A stretch of DNA of 64,000 nt, from positions 310,001 to 374,000 of the forward strand of contig NZ_JAMKYL010000001.1 in NCBI RefSeq assembly GCF_027158465.1. Reading direction: 5' to 3'. Source of the stretch: Oxalobacter paeniformigenes. Its GTDB lineage: Bacteria > Pseudomonadota > Gammaproteobacteria > Burkholderiales > Burkholderiaceae_D. A model generated the notes under the pieces. The model ran no database searches, was not told where the DNA came from, and saw only the letters and a list, made by a program, of their open reading frames with translations. Made by a program: the position numbers and the translations under genes. Positions 38,293-46,853 of this stretch are shown piece after piece. Each line of letters starts with the position of its first letter. Position 1 is the first letter of the stretch.

Positions 38293-39207
38293 CTAGAAAC
38301 GGTGCGTCACACCGACCTGAAAACCGGTGACGCTGTCGTTTTCGGTATCGCCACGTCCGTATCCGCGCAAGGCGTCGCTGTCGTAATCGGTATGTGCCAC
38401 CATGCCGTAAAACGAGGTGGTATCCGATGCATCGTAGGTATAACCGATAGTGAAGGTTCTCAAATCGGCCGAGTCATCATCGTTTCCGGATGGAGCGCCG
38501 CTTTTCGGATCCCTGATGCGGACAAGATTCATGGCGGCATTGACGCGACCGTTGCCGGTATCGTATTCCATGCCGAGATGCAGGTTGTCGCGTTCCGCCG
38601 GTGTTTCGATGAGATCGCTGTTTGCGATGTCGTATGTCGCCTTGCCGTTCAGAAGCTCTGTGGTGCGTTCACGGCTTTTGTCATTGGCTTTTTCGTAATT
38701 GACCGAAAAGCGCGCCGGGCCGACGGCGTAGCCTTTTTGCATGGGCGTGGCGTAGCTTGCGGCATCCGCCGGATTTTCCGTTGTGTTCATACGGATGGCC
38801 GGCAAGGCGTCGTTTTTCAGTGACTGTACGGGTACGGTCTCATCGCTGAACATTCCGGGGGAGACCTGTGTCGTGCCGGATGTCTGCATGGCGGCGTGTA
38901 TGACAGCAGGACTGGCCTGACGGGCTGTCTTGCGATGTGCCGTTTTCCGGCCGGTTTTGCCGGATACCGGTGCCTTCTGGACGGTTTGTGCGGCGGTTGC
39001 GATAAAAGGCGTACGGTTTTGCCAGTCGAATGCGGCAAAATGACCGGTTTGTGCGGTGGTGGCAGACGGCGTATCGTCAGAGACCGGGGTTCCGGCGATA
39101 CAGGAGGTGCCGAAAATGCAGCCGGCCAAGACAAACGCAACCGGCGCCGCCGTTCCGGAAAGAAAACGGGCGGAAGAGGCCGAATGGAAAAAGGGCGTTT
39201 TTTTCAT
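38293..39207 (-). CDS. Half-porin with lipobox and disordered N-terminal region
   Basis: 304 residues; a strong GGAGGATCTGCC precedes the ATG at 39207. Residues about 160-304 match the C-terminal half of the neighbouring porins (ARFSVNYEKAND, then TFTIGYTYDASDTTSFYGMVAHTDYD split at residue 260, and the end GFQVGVTHRF with terminal Phe). The N-terminal 160 residues are not porin: a hydrophobic segment ending in FVLAGC (Cys30, lipobox-like) is followed by a Thr/Ala/Lys/Pro-rich stretch that is probably disordered. It could be a lipid-anchored partial barrel, or a decayed porin with a new 5' end. Confidence 0.7.
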   Translation of the reverse strand: MKKTPFFHSASSARFLSGTAAPVAFVLAGCIFGTSCIAGTPVSDDTPSATTAQTGHFAAFDWQNRTPFIATAAQTVQKAPVSGKTGRKTAHRKTARQASPAVIHAAMQTSGTTQVSPGMFSDETVPVQSLKNDALPAIRMNTTENPADAASYATPMQKGYAVGPARFSVNYEKANDKSRERTTELLNGKATYDIANSDLIETPAERDNLHLGMEYDTGNGRVNAAMNLVRIRDPKSGAPSGNDDDSADLRTFTIGYTYDASDTTSFYGMVAHTDYDSDALRGYGRGDTENDSVTGFQVGVTHRF

Positions 39208-39380
39208 GGCAGATCCTCCAGTTGTCAGCAATCCGCCCGGACAGGGGCGGTCTGGCGTATGCTCACTTCCTTTATGATCCAATCTAGCACATAAAAAAAC
39301 GGGATGTATGTGTTGTAACAATTTTTAAAGATTTGGCCGAAGTTCCATGGATTTTCGGCGCATTTCCGTCGGAATGGCAG

Positions 39381-39971
39381 TTACCGGATATTGATTTTCG
39401 GAAACCGTTCGCGCGTTCTCCGGAGGAATTTTTCCCATTTCCGGATGATTTTCCGGTTGCCGATGAAGCGGATGAAAATCGAGGCGGGAATCAGTTCCGT
39501 ACTGCCGAATCCGTCGATGAGAACGAGACGGATGCCGGACGGCATGCGTTTGACGACGATGTTGTCGGCACCCAGATCATTGGGGATGATGTTGTAGCAC
39601 AGCAGATAGGCTTTCAGTTCATCGAGTGCCACCTGAAGTTCCTGTATCTGTTCCTGCGACAGCGCGGAAGACAGATATTGCAGCAGGGAGATGGCGGGAG
39701 CGTTTCCTGTTTTCTGGCAGGGAAAATCACGCACATATTCCTGTTCGAAGCCTATGAATCCGTCGCCGTGTATTTCACCATAGAATTTCGGGATATGGTC
39801 GAACGGAACGCCACGATCGAGCAGAAAGCGGAAATACCGGATTTCTCGTTGTGTTTGCCGGGTATTGCCAGCCAGACTGATCTTGACCAGACGTGACGGG
39901 TCATCAGGGTTCAGGTAACAGGTTCGTTCCATCCCTTTTCCGACAACGGGCCAGGTGGTGTAGTCGATCAT
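39381..39971 (-). CDS. YrbL-family protein, copy 1
   Basis: 196 residues from MIDYTTWPVVGKGMERTCY. It belongs to the PhoP-regulatory-network protein YrbL family, which has a reduced protein-kinase-like fold: GKGMERTCYLNPDD is the glycine-rich N-lobe, LVKI the lysine strand, NDLGADNIVVKR the catalytic-loop-like segment and LVLIDGFG a DFG-like motif. The frame open to 40214 is not family-like. A paralogue lies 129 bases upstream. Confidence 0.82.
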   Translation of the reverse strand: MIDYTTWPVVGKGMERTCYLNPDDPSRLVKISLAGNTRQTQREIRYFRFLLDRGVPFDHIPKFYGEIHGDGFIGFEQEYVRDFPCQKTGNAPAISLLQYLSSALSQEQIQELQVALDELKAYLLCYNIIPNDLGADNIVVKRMPSGIRLVLIDGFGSTELIPASIFIRFIGNRKIIRKWEKFLRRTRERFPKINIR

Positions 39972-40099
39972 GATGTGAGATGCTGGTGAGGTTATCGTCG
40001 GTATCGACGGCGGTTTTTCCAGAGAGGTATCGCTGCACGGAAATGGGATACAAATGCCATTATTGTAACGGCAGGTGATGAATACGTAAAATATGCGCT

Positions 40100-40708
40100 T
40101 CAGGCAGCGAACAGTTGTGGATACCGGTCGTGCAATTTTTCCATGAAACGTGCCCAGCGTCGCAGGATTTTTTTGCGCCCGAAAAAGGGGATGTATTTCG
40201 AGACTGGAAACCATTCTGTGTCATAGACGCCGTCTATCAGGATGAGGCGAATGCCACCATCGGCTGCACGGTTGACGACGACATTGTTGTGGTCGATGCC
40301 CAGCGCGAGAACATTGTATTTCAGCAGCCATTCTTTCAGTTCGCCGATCGCCTGCCAGAAAGCGGCGATTTCGTCAGGGGTTCTCGGCGATGAAAAATAC
40401 TGGTCTATGGTTTTGCTCGGCGAAGTTTCCATGGCCTGGCCAGAAGCGTCGGTCGCGATCCGGTCGACGACCAGTTCCTGTTCGATGCCGACGCTGTCGG
40501 AAGTGCGGACTTTTCCGTAAAACCTGGGAATATGCTCGAAGGGTACACCTTTTCCGGAGAGATAACTGAAGTAGCCGATCTCGCGCAACGTCTGCTTGGT
40601 ACGGTCGCTGCGTGCGATCTTGACGCATCGTGTCGCGTCTTCTGGATGGCGGTAACAGGTACGTTCCGTACCCCGTCCGATAATTTGCCAGGAAGTGTAG
40701 TCGGTCAT
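40100..40708 (-). CDS. YrbL-family protein, copy 2
   Basis: 202 residues from MTDYTSWQIIGRGTERTCY, with GCAGG before the ATG. Same kinase-like layout as copy 1: GRGTERTCYRHPED, CVKIA, LGIDHNNVVVNR and LILIDGVYD. Identity to copy 1 is high at both ends and lower in the middle (residues about 75-115), so this is an old tandem duplication. The partner or substrate of the family is not known to me. Confidence 0.82.
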   Translation of the reverse strand: MTDYTSWQIIGRGTERTCYRHPEDATRCVKIARSDRTKQTLREIGYFSYLSGKGVPFEHIPRFYGKVRTSDSVGIEQELVVDRIATDASGQAMETSPSKTIDQYFSSPRTPDEIAAFWQAIGELKEWLLKYNVLALGIDHNNVVVNRAADGGIRLILIDGVYDTEWFPVSKYIPFFGRKKILRRWARFMEKLHDRYPQLFAA

Positions 40709-40947
40709 GGATACCTGCAAAACAATAGGATTCGCCGTGCACGGATCGGGATTGTCCGTGGAAACCGGCAAAATACGATTCTAGCATCCGGACACGACAA
40801 GACCAAATGCAGGTCTTGCGGCATTGTCTCGGATTTGCCATGCGGGTTTCTGGAGTCGGGCACGAACTGTCAACATGCCACTGTCGTGAAGCGAAAAGGC
40901 AGGATGCACGAAGGTTTGCCAGGCGGGGCGATGGAAGGGGAAGTTCT

Positions 40948-41709
40948 TCAGTCTGCGTTGTCGTTTTTGTCGCGTGTGCGGTTGCCGCCCGGATTTGCCT
41001 TGTCGCCGGTATCCGTGTGCGAACGGATGGAAAGATGGATATAGCGGCTGCGCGGATCGCGACCGGGGGCAGGCGGCGTGCTGTGGTGACAGCGATGACA
41101 GCCGCAGGAATGTTCGGTGGCCCCGATATCGTTGTCTTTCATTTCATGTGCCGGTCTGAACGGAATGATGTTGATGAAAAAGGAAACGAACACGCCGATC
41201 AGGGTGTCGATCATGCGGTTGATGGCGAATCCGGAGATGCTGGTGTCGGCACCATGCGTGATCGTGACGGACAAAAAGGCGATGCAAGTGATGTTGGTCA
41301 GGGCGTTTTTCCGCATGAAATCGGCCAGGTATTTGAACGGTGCGATCGGCAGCGGGATTTTCTGCTCGGATACGCCGGTAAAGGGGATGCGCGGCTTGCG
41401 CTTGACGATCTCGGCCATATACATCAGGGGGATGATGCAGGCGGAAATCAACAGGTTGGCCCAGACCGGATGCGATTCCAGCGATATGCCGCGGATGACG
41501 AACAGCGCCAGCATACCCGTGAAACCGCCGATCAGGGTGCCGATAGTGCGGTTCAGGCCGATACGGAAGGTGCTTTTGATTTCAGGCTGAACACAGATGA
41601 CCGCCGCGATCGCCGAATAGAAGGGCGCCCCGGTACCGATATTGAAAAACAGGTAAATCAGGCAGCAAATGAAAACGGATACAGCCGCCTTGATTATGAC
41701 GATTCCCAT
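40948..41709 (-). CDS. FUSC/ArAE-like membrane protein, copy 1 (Cys/His tail)
   Basis: 253 residues with about five to six membrane helices in residues 1-185, of the FUSC/aromatic acid exporter type that is also called DUF939-like. QPEIKSTFRIGLNRTIGTLIGG is the conserved helix-loop, broken by the first charged residues. After the last helix there is a long hydrophilic tail (about 185-253) with Cys202, Cys204, His205, Cys207, His208 and His209 clustered. Copy 2 lacks this tail. Full exporters of this superfamily have a second half, which is absent here. Confidence 0.75.
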   Translation of the reverse strand: MGIVIIKAAVSVFICCLIYLFFNIGTGAPFYSAIAAVICVQPEIKSTFRIGLNRTIGTLIGGFTGMLALFVIRGISLESHPVWANLLISACIIPLMYMAEIVKRKPRIPFTGVSEQKIPLPIAPFKYLADFMRKNALTNITCIAFLSVTITHGADTSISGFAINRMIDTLIGVFVSFFINIIPFRPAHEMKDNDIGATEHSCGCHRCHHSTPPAPGRDPRSRYIHLSIRSHTDTGDKANPGGNRTRDKNDNAD

Positions 41710-41856
41710 AATGGTCAGGTTCTGTACGTGGTCTTCCTATATTAGCCAAAAGTTTTTTCAAATCTCTTGATCTGTGTTTTTGTTTTGAAAATTTCCGGAT
41801 GGCCGCCTGCGTTTTCATTTGCAGGCAGGCAAGGCGATAAAGGGGAGGGAGCGGTA

Positions 41857-42456
41857 TCATTCAACCTGGATGTCGTCGTGATGCACGGTGGTGACCTGAT
41901 GTCCCATGGGCAGGAGATTGATGAAGAACGAGACGAATACGCCGATCAGGGTATCGAGAATACGGTTCATGGCAAAACCGGAAATACTGGTGTCGGCACC
42001 GTGTGTGATGGTGACCGACAGGAAAGCGACGCAGGTGATGTTGGTCAGGGCGCTTTTGCGCATGAAGTCCGCAAAGAAAACAAGCGGGGCGATCGAAAGC
42101 AGTCTTCGCTGGTCGTTTTTCCGCAAAACGGCAGAAAGCGGGTTTTTCTTGATGGCTTTGGCGATATACATCAACGGGACAATGCACAGCGAGATCAGCA
42201 GATATTGCAGGGACGGCAGACGGAAAATACTGAAGGCACGGATGACGAAGAGCGCCGCCATGCCGGTGAAACCGCCGATCAGGGTACCGATGGTACGATT
42301 CAGGCCGACCCGGAAGGTGTTTCTGATTTCCGGTTGCAGACAGATGATGGCTGCAATACCGGAGTAAAAGGGAACCCCCGTACCGATGTCGCAAAATTCA
42401 TAGATCAGACAGCAGATGAAGACAGACAGTGCCGCCTTGACGATCAGTTTTCCCAT
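41857..42456 (-). CDS. FUSC/ArAE-like membrane protein, copy 2
   Basis: 199 residues, same topology as copy 1 and about two-thirds identical over the membrane part (for example both have SVTITHGADTSISGFA and DTLIGVFVSFFIN). The tail is short and ends near VHHDDIQVE. It is transcribed toward copy 1 with a 147-base gap. Function is inferred only from the family: efflux of small organic acids or envelope stress. Confidence 0.75.
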   Translation of the reverse strand: MGKLIVKAALSVFICCLIYEFCDIGTGVPFYSGIAAIICLQPEIRNTFRVGLNRTIGTLIGGFTGMAALFVIRAFSIFRLPSLQYLLISLCIVPLMYIAKAIKKNPLSAVLRKNDQRRLLSIAPLVFFADFMRKSALTNITCVAFLSVTITHGADTSISGFAMNRILDTLIGVFVSFFINLLPMGHQVTTVHHDDIQVE

Positions 42457-42618
42457 ACAATGAACGTATTTGGCTGTGTTGGTCTTGCAGTATCGTAAGG
42501 CAAGTGTAACAGCGAATGAAACGGAAGATCATCGGAAGGTTGGTTCGGATTTTTTGAAGTGTTCGTGGCGTGGCGAAAGATCGGAACGTCAGGCGGTGGA
42601 CAAGACAGGAAGCGAGGC

Positions 42619-43506
42619 ATGGCAACACCTTATTCGATCAGGATTTTTTTGCCTTCGGGAGAGCCGAACGGGTTGCGTATCATGGAGCGTGCGAACTGGA
42701 CCGGCGTCGGGGTGGTGTTCAGCAGGAGCGGTTTTCAGGAAGCCATCCGGCGAGGCGAACTGGCTCAGGCAGGCGTCTATCTGCTGTTCGACAGGCCGGA
42801 AGACGGTTCGTTGCCGACGGTTTATATCGGGGAAGGCGATCCGGTTTCCGAGCGGCTGAAGTCGCATTACAGCGACCCGAAAAAGGCTTTCTGGGAATTC
42901 GCCGTCGTGTTTTCCGCCAAGGACAAGAGTCTGAACAAGGCGCATATCCAGTATCTGGAAAGCCGGCTGGTGTCGCTGGCGAAAGAACGGAAACTGTGTC
43001 GTCTGGAAAACGGCAATATGCCGCAGTTGCCTTCTCTGGCGGAATCCGACCAGGCGGATACGGAACTTTTTCTGGGGTATTTGCGCAGTATCCTGCCGTT
43101 GGCGGGCCTGGATATTTTTGAAAAGCCGAATGTCGGCAAGCGTACGCAAGCCAACCGGTTGCATTTGCGCAGCCGCAAGATCGATGCCGAAGCCGTCCAG
43201 ACTTCGGAAGGTTTCGTGGTTCTTGCGGGATCGCAGGCATCCATGGATGAAGCGGATTATTTGCCGGATTCATGGAAACGGCGGCGTGCGGCCCTGCTGG
43301 AAAACGGCGTTTTGAAGCGTGAGGGCGATTTCGCCGTGTTTACCGAGGATGTGCGCTTCACTTCGCCAAGCTATGCCGCTTCCGTGATTCTGGGACGCAA
43401 TGCCAACGGGCTGGACGAGTGGAAAAATGCCGACAATCTCTCGCTCAAGGCATTGTCGGCGCTTGCCGATACTGTTGAAGAATCCGGAAAAGGTCAGGTA
43501 TCGTGA
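42619..43506 (+). CDS. GIY-YIG nuclease-domain protein with C-terminal DUF4357
   Basis: 295 residues from MATPYSIRIFLPSGEPNG. A GIY-YIG-like domain (about 45-140) has AGVYLLF, VYIGEGDPVSERLKSH and the later glutamate in YLESRL. The C-terminal 90 residues (PSYAASVILGRNANGLDEWK) match DUF4357, common in restriction-like and phage-defence nucleases. AGGAAGCGAGGC precedes the ATG. No restriction methylase is adjacent. The longer frame from 42559 is not needed. Confidence 0.8.
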   Translation: MATPYSIRIFLPSGEPNGLRIMERANWTGVGVVFSRSGFQEAIRRGELAQAGVYLLFDRPEDGSLPTVYIGEGDPVSERLKSHYSDPKKAFWEFAVVFSAKDKSLNKAHIQYLESRLVSLAKERKLCRLENGNMPQLPSLAESDQADTELFLGYLRSILPLAGLDIFEKPNVGKRTQANRLHLRSRKIDAEAVQTSEGFVVLAGSQASMDEADYLPDSWKRRRAALLENGVLKREGDFAVFTEDVRFTSPSYAASVILGRNANGLDEWKNADNLSLKALSALADTVEESGKGQVS

Positions 43507-43510
43507 AAAC

Positions 43511-43535
43511 ACCGCAAGGTATGGGACCTTGCGGT
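43511..43535. terminator. Hairpin between convergent genes
   Basis: 10-bp stem ACCGCAAGGT / ACCTTGCGGT with loop ATGGG, just after the GIY-YIG gene and before the end of ybeY. No good T-run, so termination is likely weak or Rho-assisted. Confidence 0.55.
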
Positions 43536-43570
43536 ATCTGATAAAAACGGATGGGAAACGGCGCGGCGGT

Positions 43571-44110
43571 TTATTTGTATGGATCGGGGTAACCCAGTTT
43601 CGCCAGTATTTTCGTTTCCAGCGTTTCCATTTCCTGTGCTTCTTCGTCGGTGATGTGGTCGTATCCCTGCGCGTGCAGGGTGCCGTGGACGACGAGATGG
43701 GCGGCATGGGCGTCCAGCGATTTGGCCTGTTCCTGCGCTTCACGTTCCAGCACGTCGGTACAGAGCACGATGTCGGCACGTGCGGTTTGCTGTGCTGCTT
43801 CCGCAGGCGGCATGTCGTCCTGGGTGACGGTGGCCTCGTCGTCGGTTTCTTCATCGGCGGCAAAGGCATCCGGTCCGGAAATTTCGGGTTCATCGTACGG
43901 GAAGGTCAGTACGTTGGTGGCGTAATCCTTGCCACGGTAATCGCGGTTCAGGGCCTGTCCTTCTTCGGCATCGACGAAGCGCAGGGTGATTTCAGCCGGC
44001 ATTTGCAGCGCGGCGGTGACCCAACGGCGCAATTTCTGGCGCGTGATGATGTCTTTCAGACGCGCATCGGGATACTGGACGGACAGGGACAGGCGTGGGC
44101 GTGTAGTCAT
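43571..44110 (-). CDS. ybeY: Endoribonuclease YbeY
   Basis: 179 residues. YbeY is a metal-dependent RNase for 16S 3' maturation and 70S quality control. The zinc motif is LVVHGTLHAQGYDH. Between the conserved TNVLTFPYDEP and ADIVLCTDV there is an acidic insertion of about 30 residues (ADEETDDEATVTQDD included), which makes it longer than the usual 150-160. It overlaps phoH by 4 bases (ATGA). Confidence 0.94.
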   Translation of the reverse strand: MTTRPRLSLSVQYPDARLKDIITRQKLRRWVTAALQMPAEITLRFVDAEEGQALNRDYRGKDYATNVLTFPYDEPEISGPDAFAADEETDDEATVTQDDMPPAEAAQQTARADIVLCTDVLEREAQEQAKSLDAHAAHLVVHGTLHAQGYDHITDEEAQEMETLETKILAKLGYPDPYK

Positions 44111-45222
44111 TTTGTTTCGGTCTTGCTGGCGGTTTTCTTTCGGGATGTTTCTTTCGGTTCGGGTACGGTTTCTTCACCGGAACCTGATGTATCAGGCGCT
44201 GCGTCAGCAGCCGCTTTCGCGGTTCGCTGACGTTTGTCGGCCGTTTCGTAGGCATCGACGATGCGGGCGACCAGCGGGTGACGGACGACATCGGCGCTGG
44301 TGAATTGCGAAAAGGCGATGCCGCGCACGTCTTTCAGGACGTTCAGTGCATCGACCAAACCGCTTTTCTGGTTGCGCTGCAAGTCGATCTGGGTGATGTC
44401 GCCCGTGATGACAGCCTTGCTGCCGAACCCGATACGGGTCAGAAACATTTTCATCTGTTCAGGCGTGGTGTTTTGCGCCTCGTCCAGAATGATGAAAGCA
44501 TGATTGAGCGTCCGGCCACGCATGTAGGCCAGCGGCGCGATTTCGATAGTCTGTTTTTCAAAGCACTTTTGCGTCCGCTCGAATCCGAGCAGATCGTAAA
44601 GCGCGTCGTACAGGGGGCGCAGGTACGGATCGACTTTCTGTGCCAGGTCGCCCGGCAGAAAGCCCAGCCGTTCGCCGGCTTCGACGGCCGGACGGGTCAG
44701 GATGATCCTGGAGATGGCATCGCGTTCCATGGCATCGACGGCGCAGGCGACAGCCAGATAGGTCTTGCCGGTACCGGCAGGACCGATGCCGAACGTGATG
44801 TCGTGTTCCAGAATGGCCTTGAGGTAATCGACTTGCCGTGGCGTGCGTCCGCGCAAATCGCTGCGTCGCGTCTTGAGTACCGGATTGGTCATTTCCGCTT
44901 CGGCCAGCGTGGCGGCGGGCATGCCGGCCGCCAGATTGTTGTTGATGGCGCGCTGTTCGACCAGCGCCAGCTGGATGTCGTTGACCATGACGGGCTTGTC
45001 GGCGACGGCGTAGAAATCTTCGATGATCTGGAGTCCGGTTCCCGCGTTTTTGCCGCTGATGATGAAATTGCCGCCACGGCGCACGATTTCGATATCCAGT
45101 GCCGCCTGTATCTGGCGCAGGTTTTCATCCAGCGGGCCGCACAGATTGGCCAGCCTGTCGTTATCGACCGGTTCCGGCGTGTAATACAGGATGTTCGGAT
45201 TGTCCTTGTTCTTGTTTTTCAC
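44107..45222 (-). CDS. ybeZ: PhoH-like ATPase (YbeZ)
   Basis: 371 residues. A P-loop NTPase of the PhoH family that works with YbeY in RNA metabolism. Walker A is GPAGTGKT, and the Walker B region is HAFIILDEAQNTTPEQ. An N-terminal KH-like region (about 30-110) and a Lys/Thr/Ala-rich tail are present. It is coupled to ybeY and lies downstream of miaB, the standard order. Confidence 0.93.
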   Translation of the reverse strand: MKNKNKDNPNILYYTPEPVDNDRLANLCGPLDENLRQIQAALDIEIVRRGGNFIISGKNAGTGLQIIEDFYAVADKPVMVNDIQLALVEQRAINNNLAAGMPAATLAEAEMTNPVLKTRRSDLRGRTPRQVDYLKAILEHDITFGIGPAGTGKTYLAVACAVDAMERDAISRIILTRPAVEAGERLGFLPGDLAQKVDPYLRPLYDALYDLLGFERTQKCFEKQTIEIAPLAYMRGRTLNHAFIILDEAQNTTPEQMKMFLTRIGFGSKAVITGDITQIDLQRNQKSGLVDALNVLKDVRGIAFSQFTSADVVRHPLVARIVDAYETADKRQRTAKAAADAAPDTSGSGEETVPEPKETSRKKTASKTETK

Positions 45223-45321
45223 GATCGCTCCGTTCTTGATACGGAAAATATATCTATTGTAGGCGCATGTTCGGATTTTGTTCCGGTTTTTCGTGCCGGT
45301 GTGTGTTTCAGGTCAGTGCGG

Positions 45322-46659
45322 TCAGGCATCGGCCAGTTCACCGCGCAGGGAAAAATTGGCCGCTTCGGTGATGCGCACATCTCTCATCTGGCCGATCAGT
45401 GCCGCCGGATCGCCTTCCACAGGGATATGCACGACCCGGTTGTTGCCGGTTTTTCCCTGTACTTGCGAGCCGCCCTTGTGCGATACGGATTCGATCAGCA
45501 CTTTCTGGACGCTGCCGACCATCAGGCGGTTGTAATGGCGGGTCTGGCCGTCGATTTTTTCCTGAAGCCGTTGCAGGCGGTCCTTGCGCACGTCCAGCGG
45601 GATGTCCATCGGGAGCGACGCGGCCGGTGTGCCGGGGCGCGGACTGTAAAGGAAGCTGAAACTGTTGTCGAAGCCGATGTCGTCGATCAGTTTCATCATG
45701 GCGTCGAAGTCGGCATCCGTTTCGCCGGGGAAGCCGACGATGAAGTCGCTGGAAACCAGCAGATCGGGACGGATGGCTTTCAGCCGCCGGATGATGGATT
45801 TGTATTCCAGTGCGGTATAGCCGCGTTTCATGGCGGCCAGAATCCTGTCGGAACCGTGTTGTGCCGGCAGGTAGAGGTGATCGACCAGTTGCGGTACCCG
45901 TTCATAGACGTCGATCAGACGCTGGGTGAATTCCCTGGGATGGCTGGTCACGAAACGGATGCGCTCGATGCCGGGGATTTCGGCGATGTATTCGATGAGC
46001 ATGGCGAAGTCGGCGATGCTGCCGTCTTCCATGGCGCCACGGTAGGCATTGACATTCTGGCCCAGCAGCGTGATTTCTTTTACGCCCTGTTCGGCCAGCG
46101 AGGCGACTTCGGTCAGGACATCCTCGAAACGGCGCGAGACTTCGGCGCCGCGGGTGTAGGGGACGATGCAGTAACTGCAATATTTGCTGCATCCTTCCAT
46201 GATGGATACATAGGCGGTCGGCACTTCGACGCGGGCGGGCGGCAGGTAATCGAATTTTTCGATTTCCGGAAAACTGATATCGATTTGCGGCTGGCCCGTT
46301 TTTTCGAAGTCATGAAGCATTTTCGGCAGACGGTGCAGGGTTTGCGGGCCGAAAACGAGATTGACGTACGGAGCGCGTTTGATGAGCGCCTCGCCTTCCT
46401 GAGAGGCCACGCAACCGGAAACGCCGATGACCAGATCGCGGTTGTTCTGGCGCAGTTTTCTGAAACGTCCCAGATCGGAAAAAACTTTTTCCTGTGCCTT
46501 TTCGCGCACGGAACAGGTGTTTAGCAGAATCAGGTCGGCCTCTTCGGGATTGTCGGTGCGGGTGTAGTTTTCCTCGGCCTGCAACAGATCGGCCATCTTG
46601 CCGGAGTCGTACTCGTTCATCTGGCAGCCGAAAGTCTTGATGAATACTTTTTTGGACAT
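45322..46659 (-). CDS. miaB: tRNA-2-methylthio-N6-dimethylallyladenosine synthase
   Basis: 445 residues. MiaB is a radical-SAM methylthiotransferase acting on A37 of tRNAs. The N-terminal cluster cysteines are in TFGCQMNEYD, LLNTCSVREKA and GVSGCVASQ; the radical-SAM motif is GCSKYCSYCIVPY. A TRAM domain ends the protein. It is divergent from pstS. Confidence 0.96.
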   Translation of the reverse strand: MSKKVFIKTFGCQMNEYDSGKMADLLQAEENYTRTDNPEEADLILLNTCSVREKAQEKVFSDLGRFRKLRQNNRDLVIGVSGCVASQEGEALIKRAPYVNLVFGPQTLHRLPKMLHDFEKTGQPQIDISFPEIEKFDYLPPARVEVPTAYVSIMEGCSKYCSYCIVPYTRGAEVSRRFEDVLTEVASLAEQGVKEITLLGQNVNAYRGAMEDGSIADFAMLIEYIAEIPGIERIRFVTSHPREFTQRLIDVYERVPQLVDHLYLPAQHGSDRILAAMKRGYTALEYKSIIRRLKAIRPDLLVSSDFIVGFPGETDADFDAMMKLIDDIGFDNSFSFLYSPRPGTPAASLPMDIPLDVRKDRLQRLQEKIDGQTRHYNRLMVGSVQKVLIESVSHKGGSQVQGKTGNNRVVHIPVEGDPAALIGQMRDVRITEAANFSLRGELADA

Positions 46660-46781
46660 GGTGGTGCGTCCCGCCGTCGGCGGATGGATTGTCTGATGGA
46701 TGCGGCAGTTTAACCGATTTGCGCGCGTGGCCCAAATACCGGCCGGAAATCGCGGTGGGTATGCCGGGCGTTTTTACCTGT

Positions 46782-46799
46782 TTGTAACAAAACGGTCAT
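46782..46799 (+). promoter_or_regulatory. Predicted Pho box of the pst operon
   Basis: Two 7-base half-sites in direct repeat, TTGTAAC and CGGTCAT (consensus CTGTCAT; 4 of 7 and 6 of 7), with an AAAA spacer as in known Pho boxes. A -10-like TACAGT follows 10 bases on (46810-46815). It fits activation of pstS by PhoB, encoded in the same cluster. Confidence 0.7.
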
Positions 46800-46853
46800 A
46801 TTGGCTGTTTACAGTGTGATCGTACCGATTTTTTCAAACATGTGAGGAATTGT

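Noticed and set aside
44278..46524. 748-codon open frame on the plus strand
   Set aside because: Antisense to phoH and miaB, which carry intact catalytic motifs.
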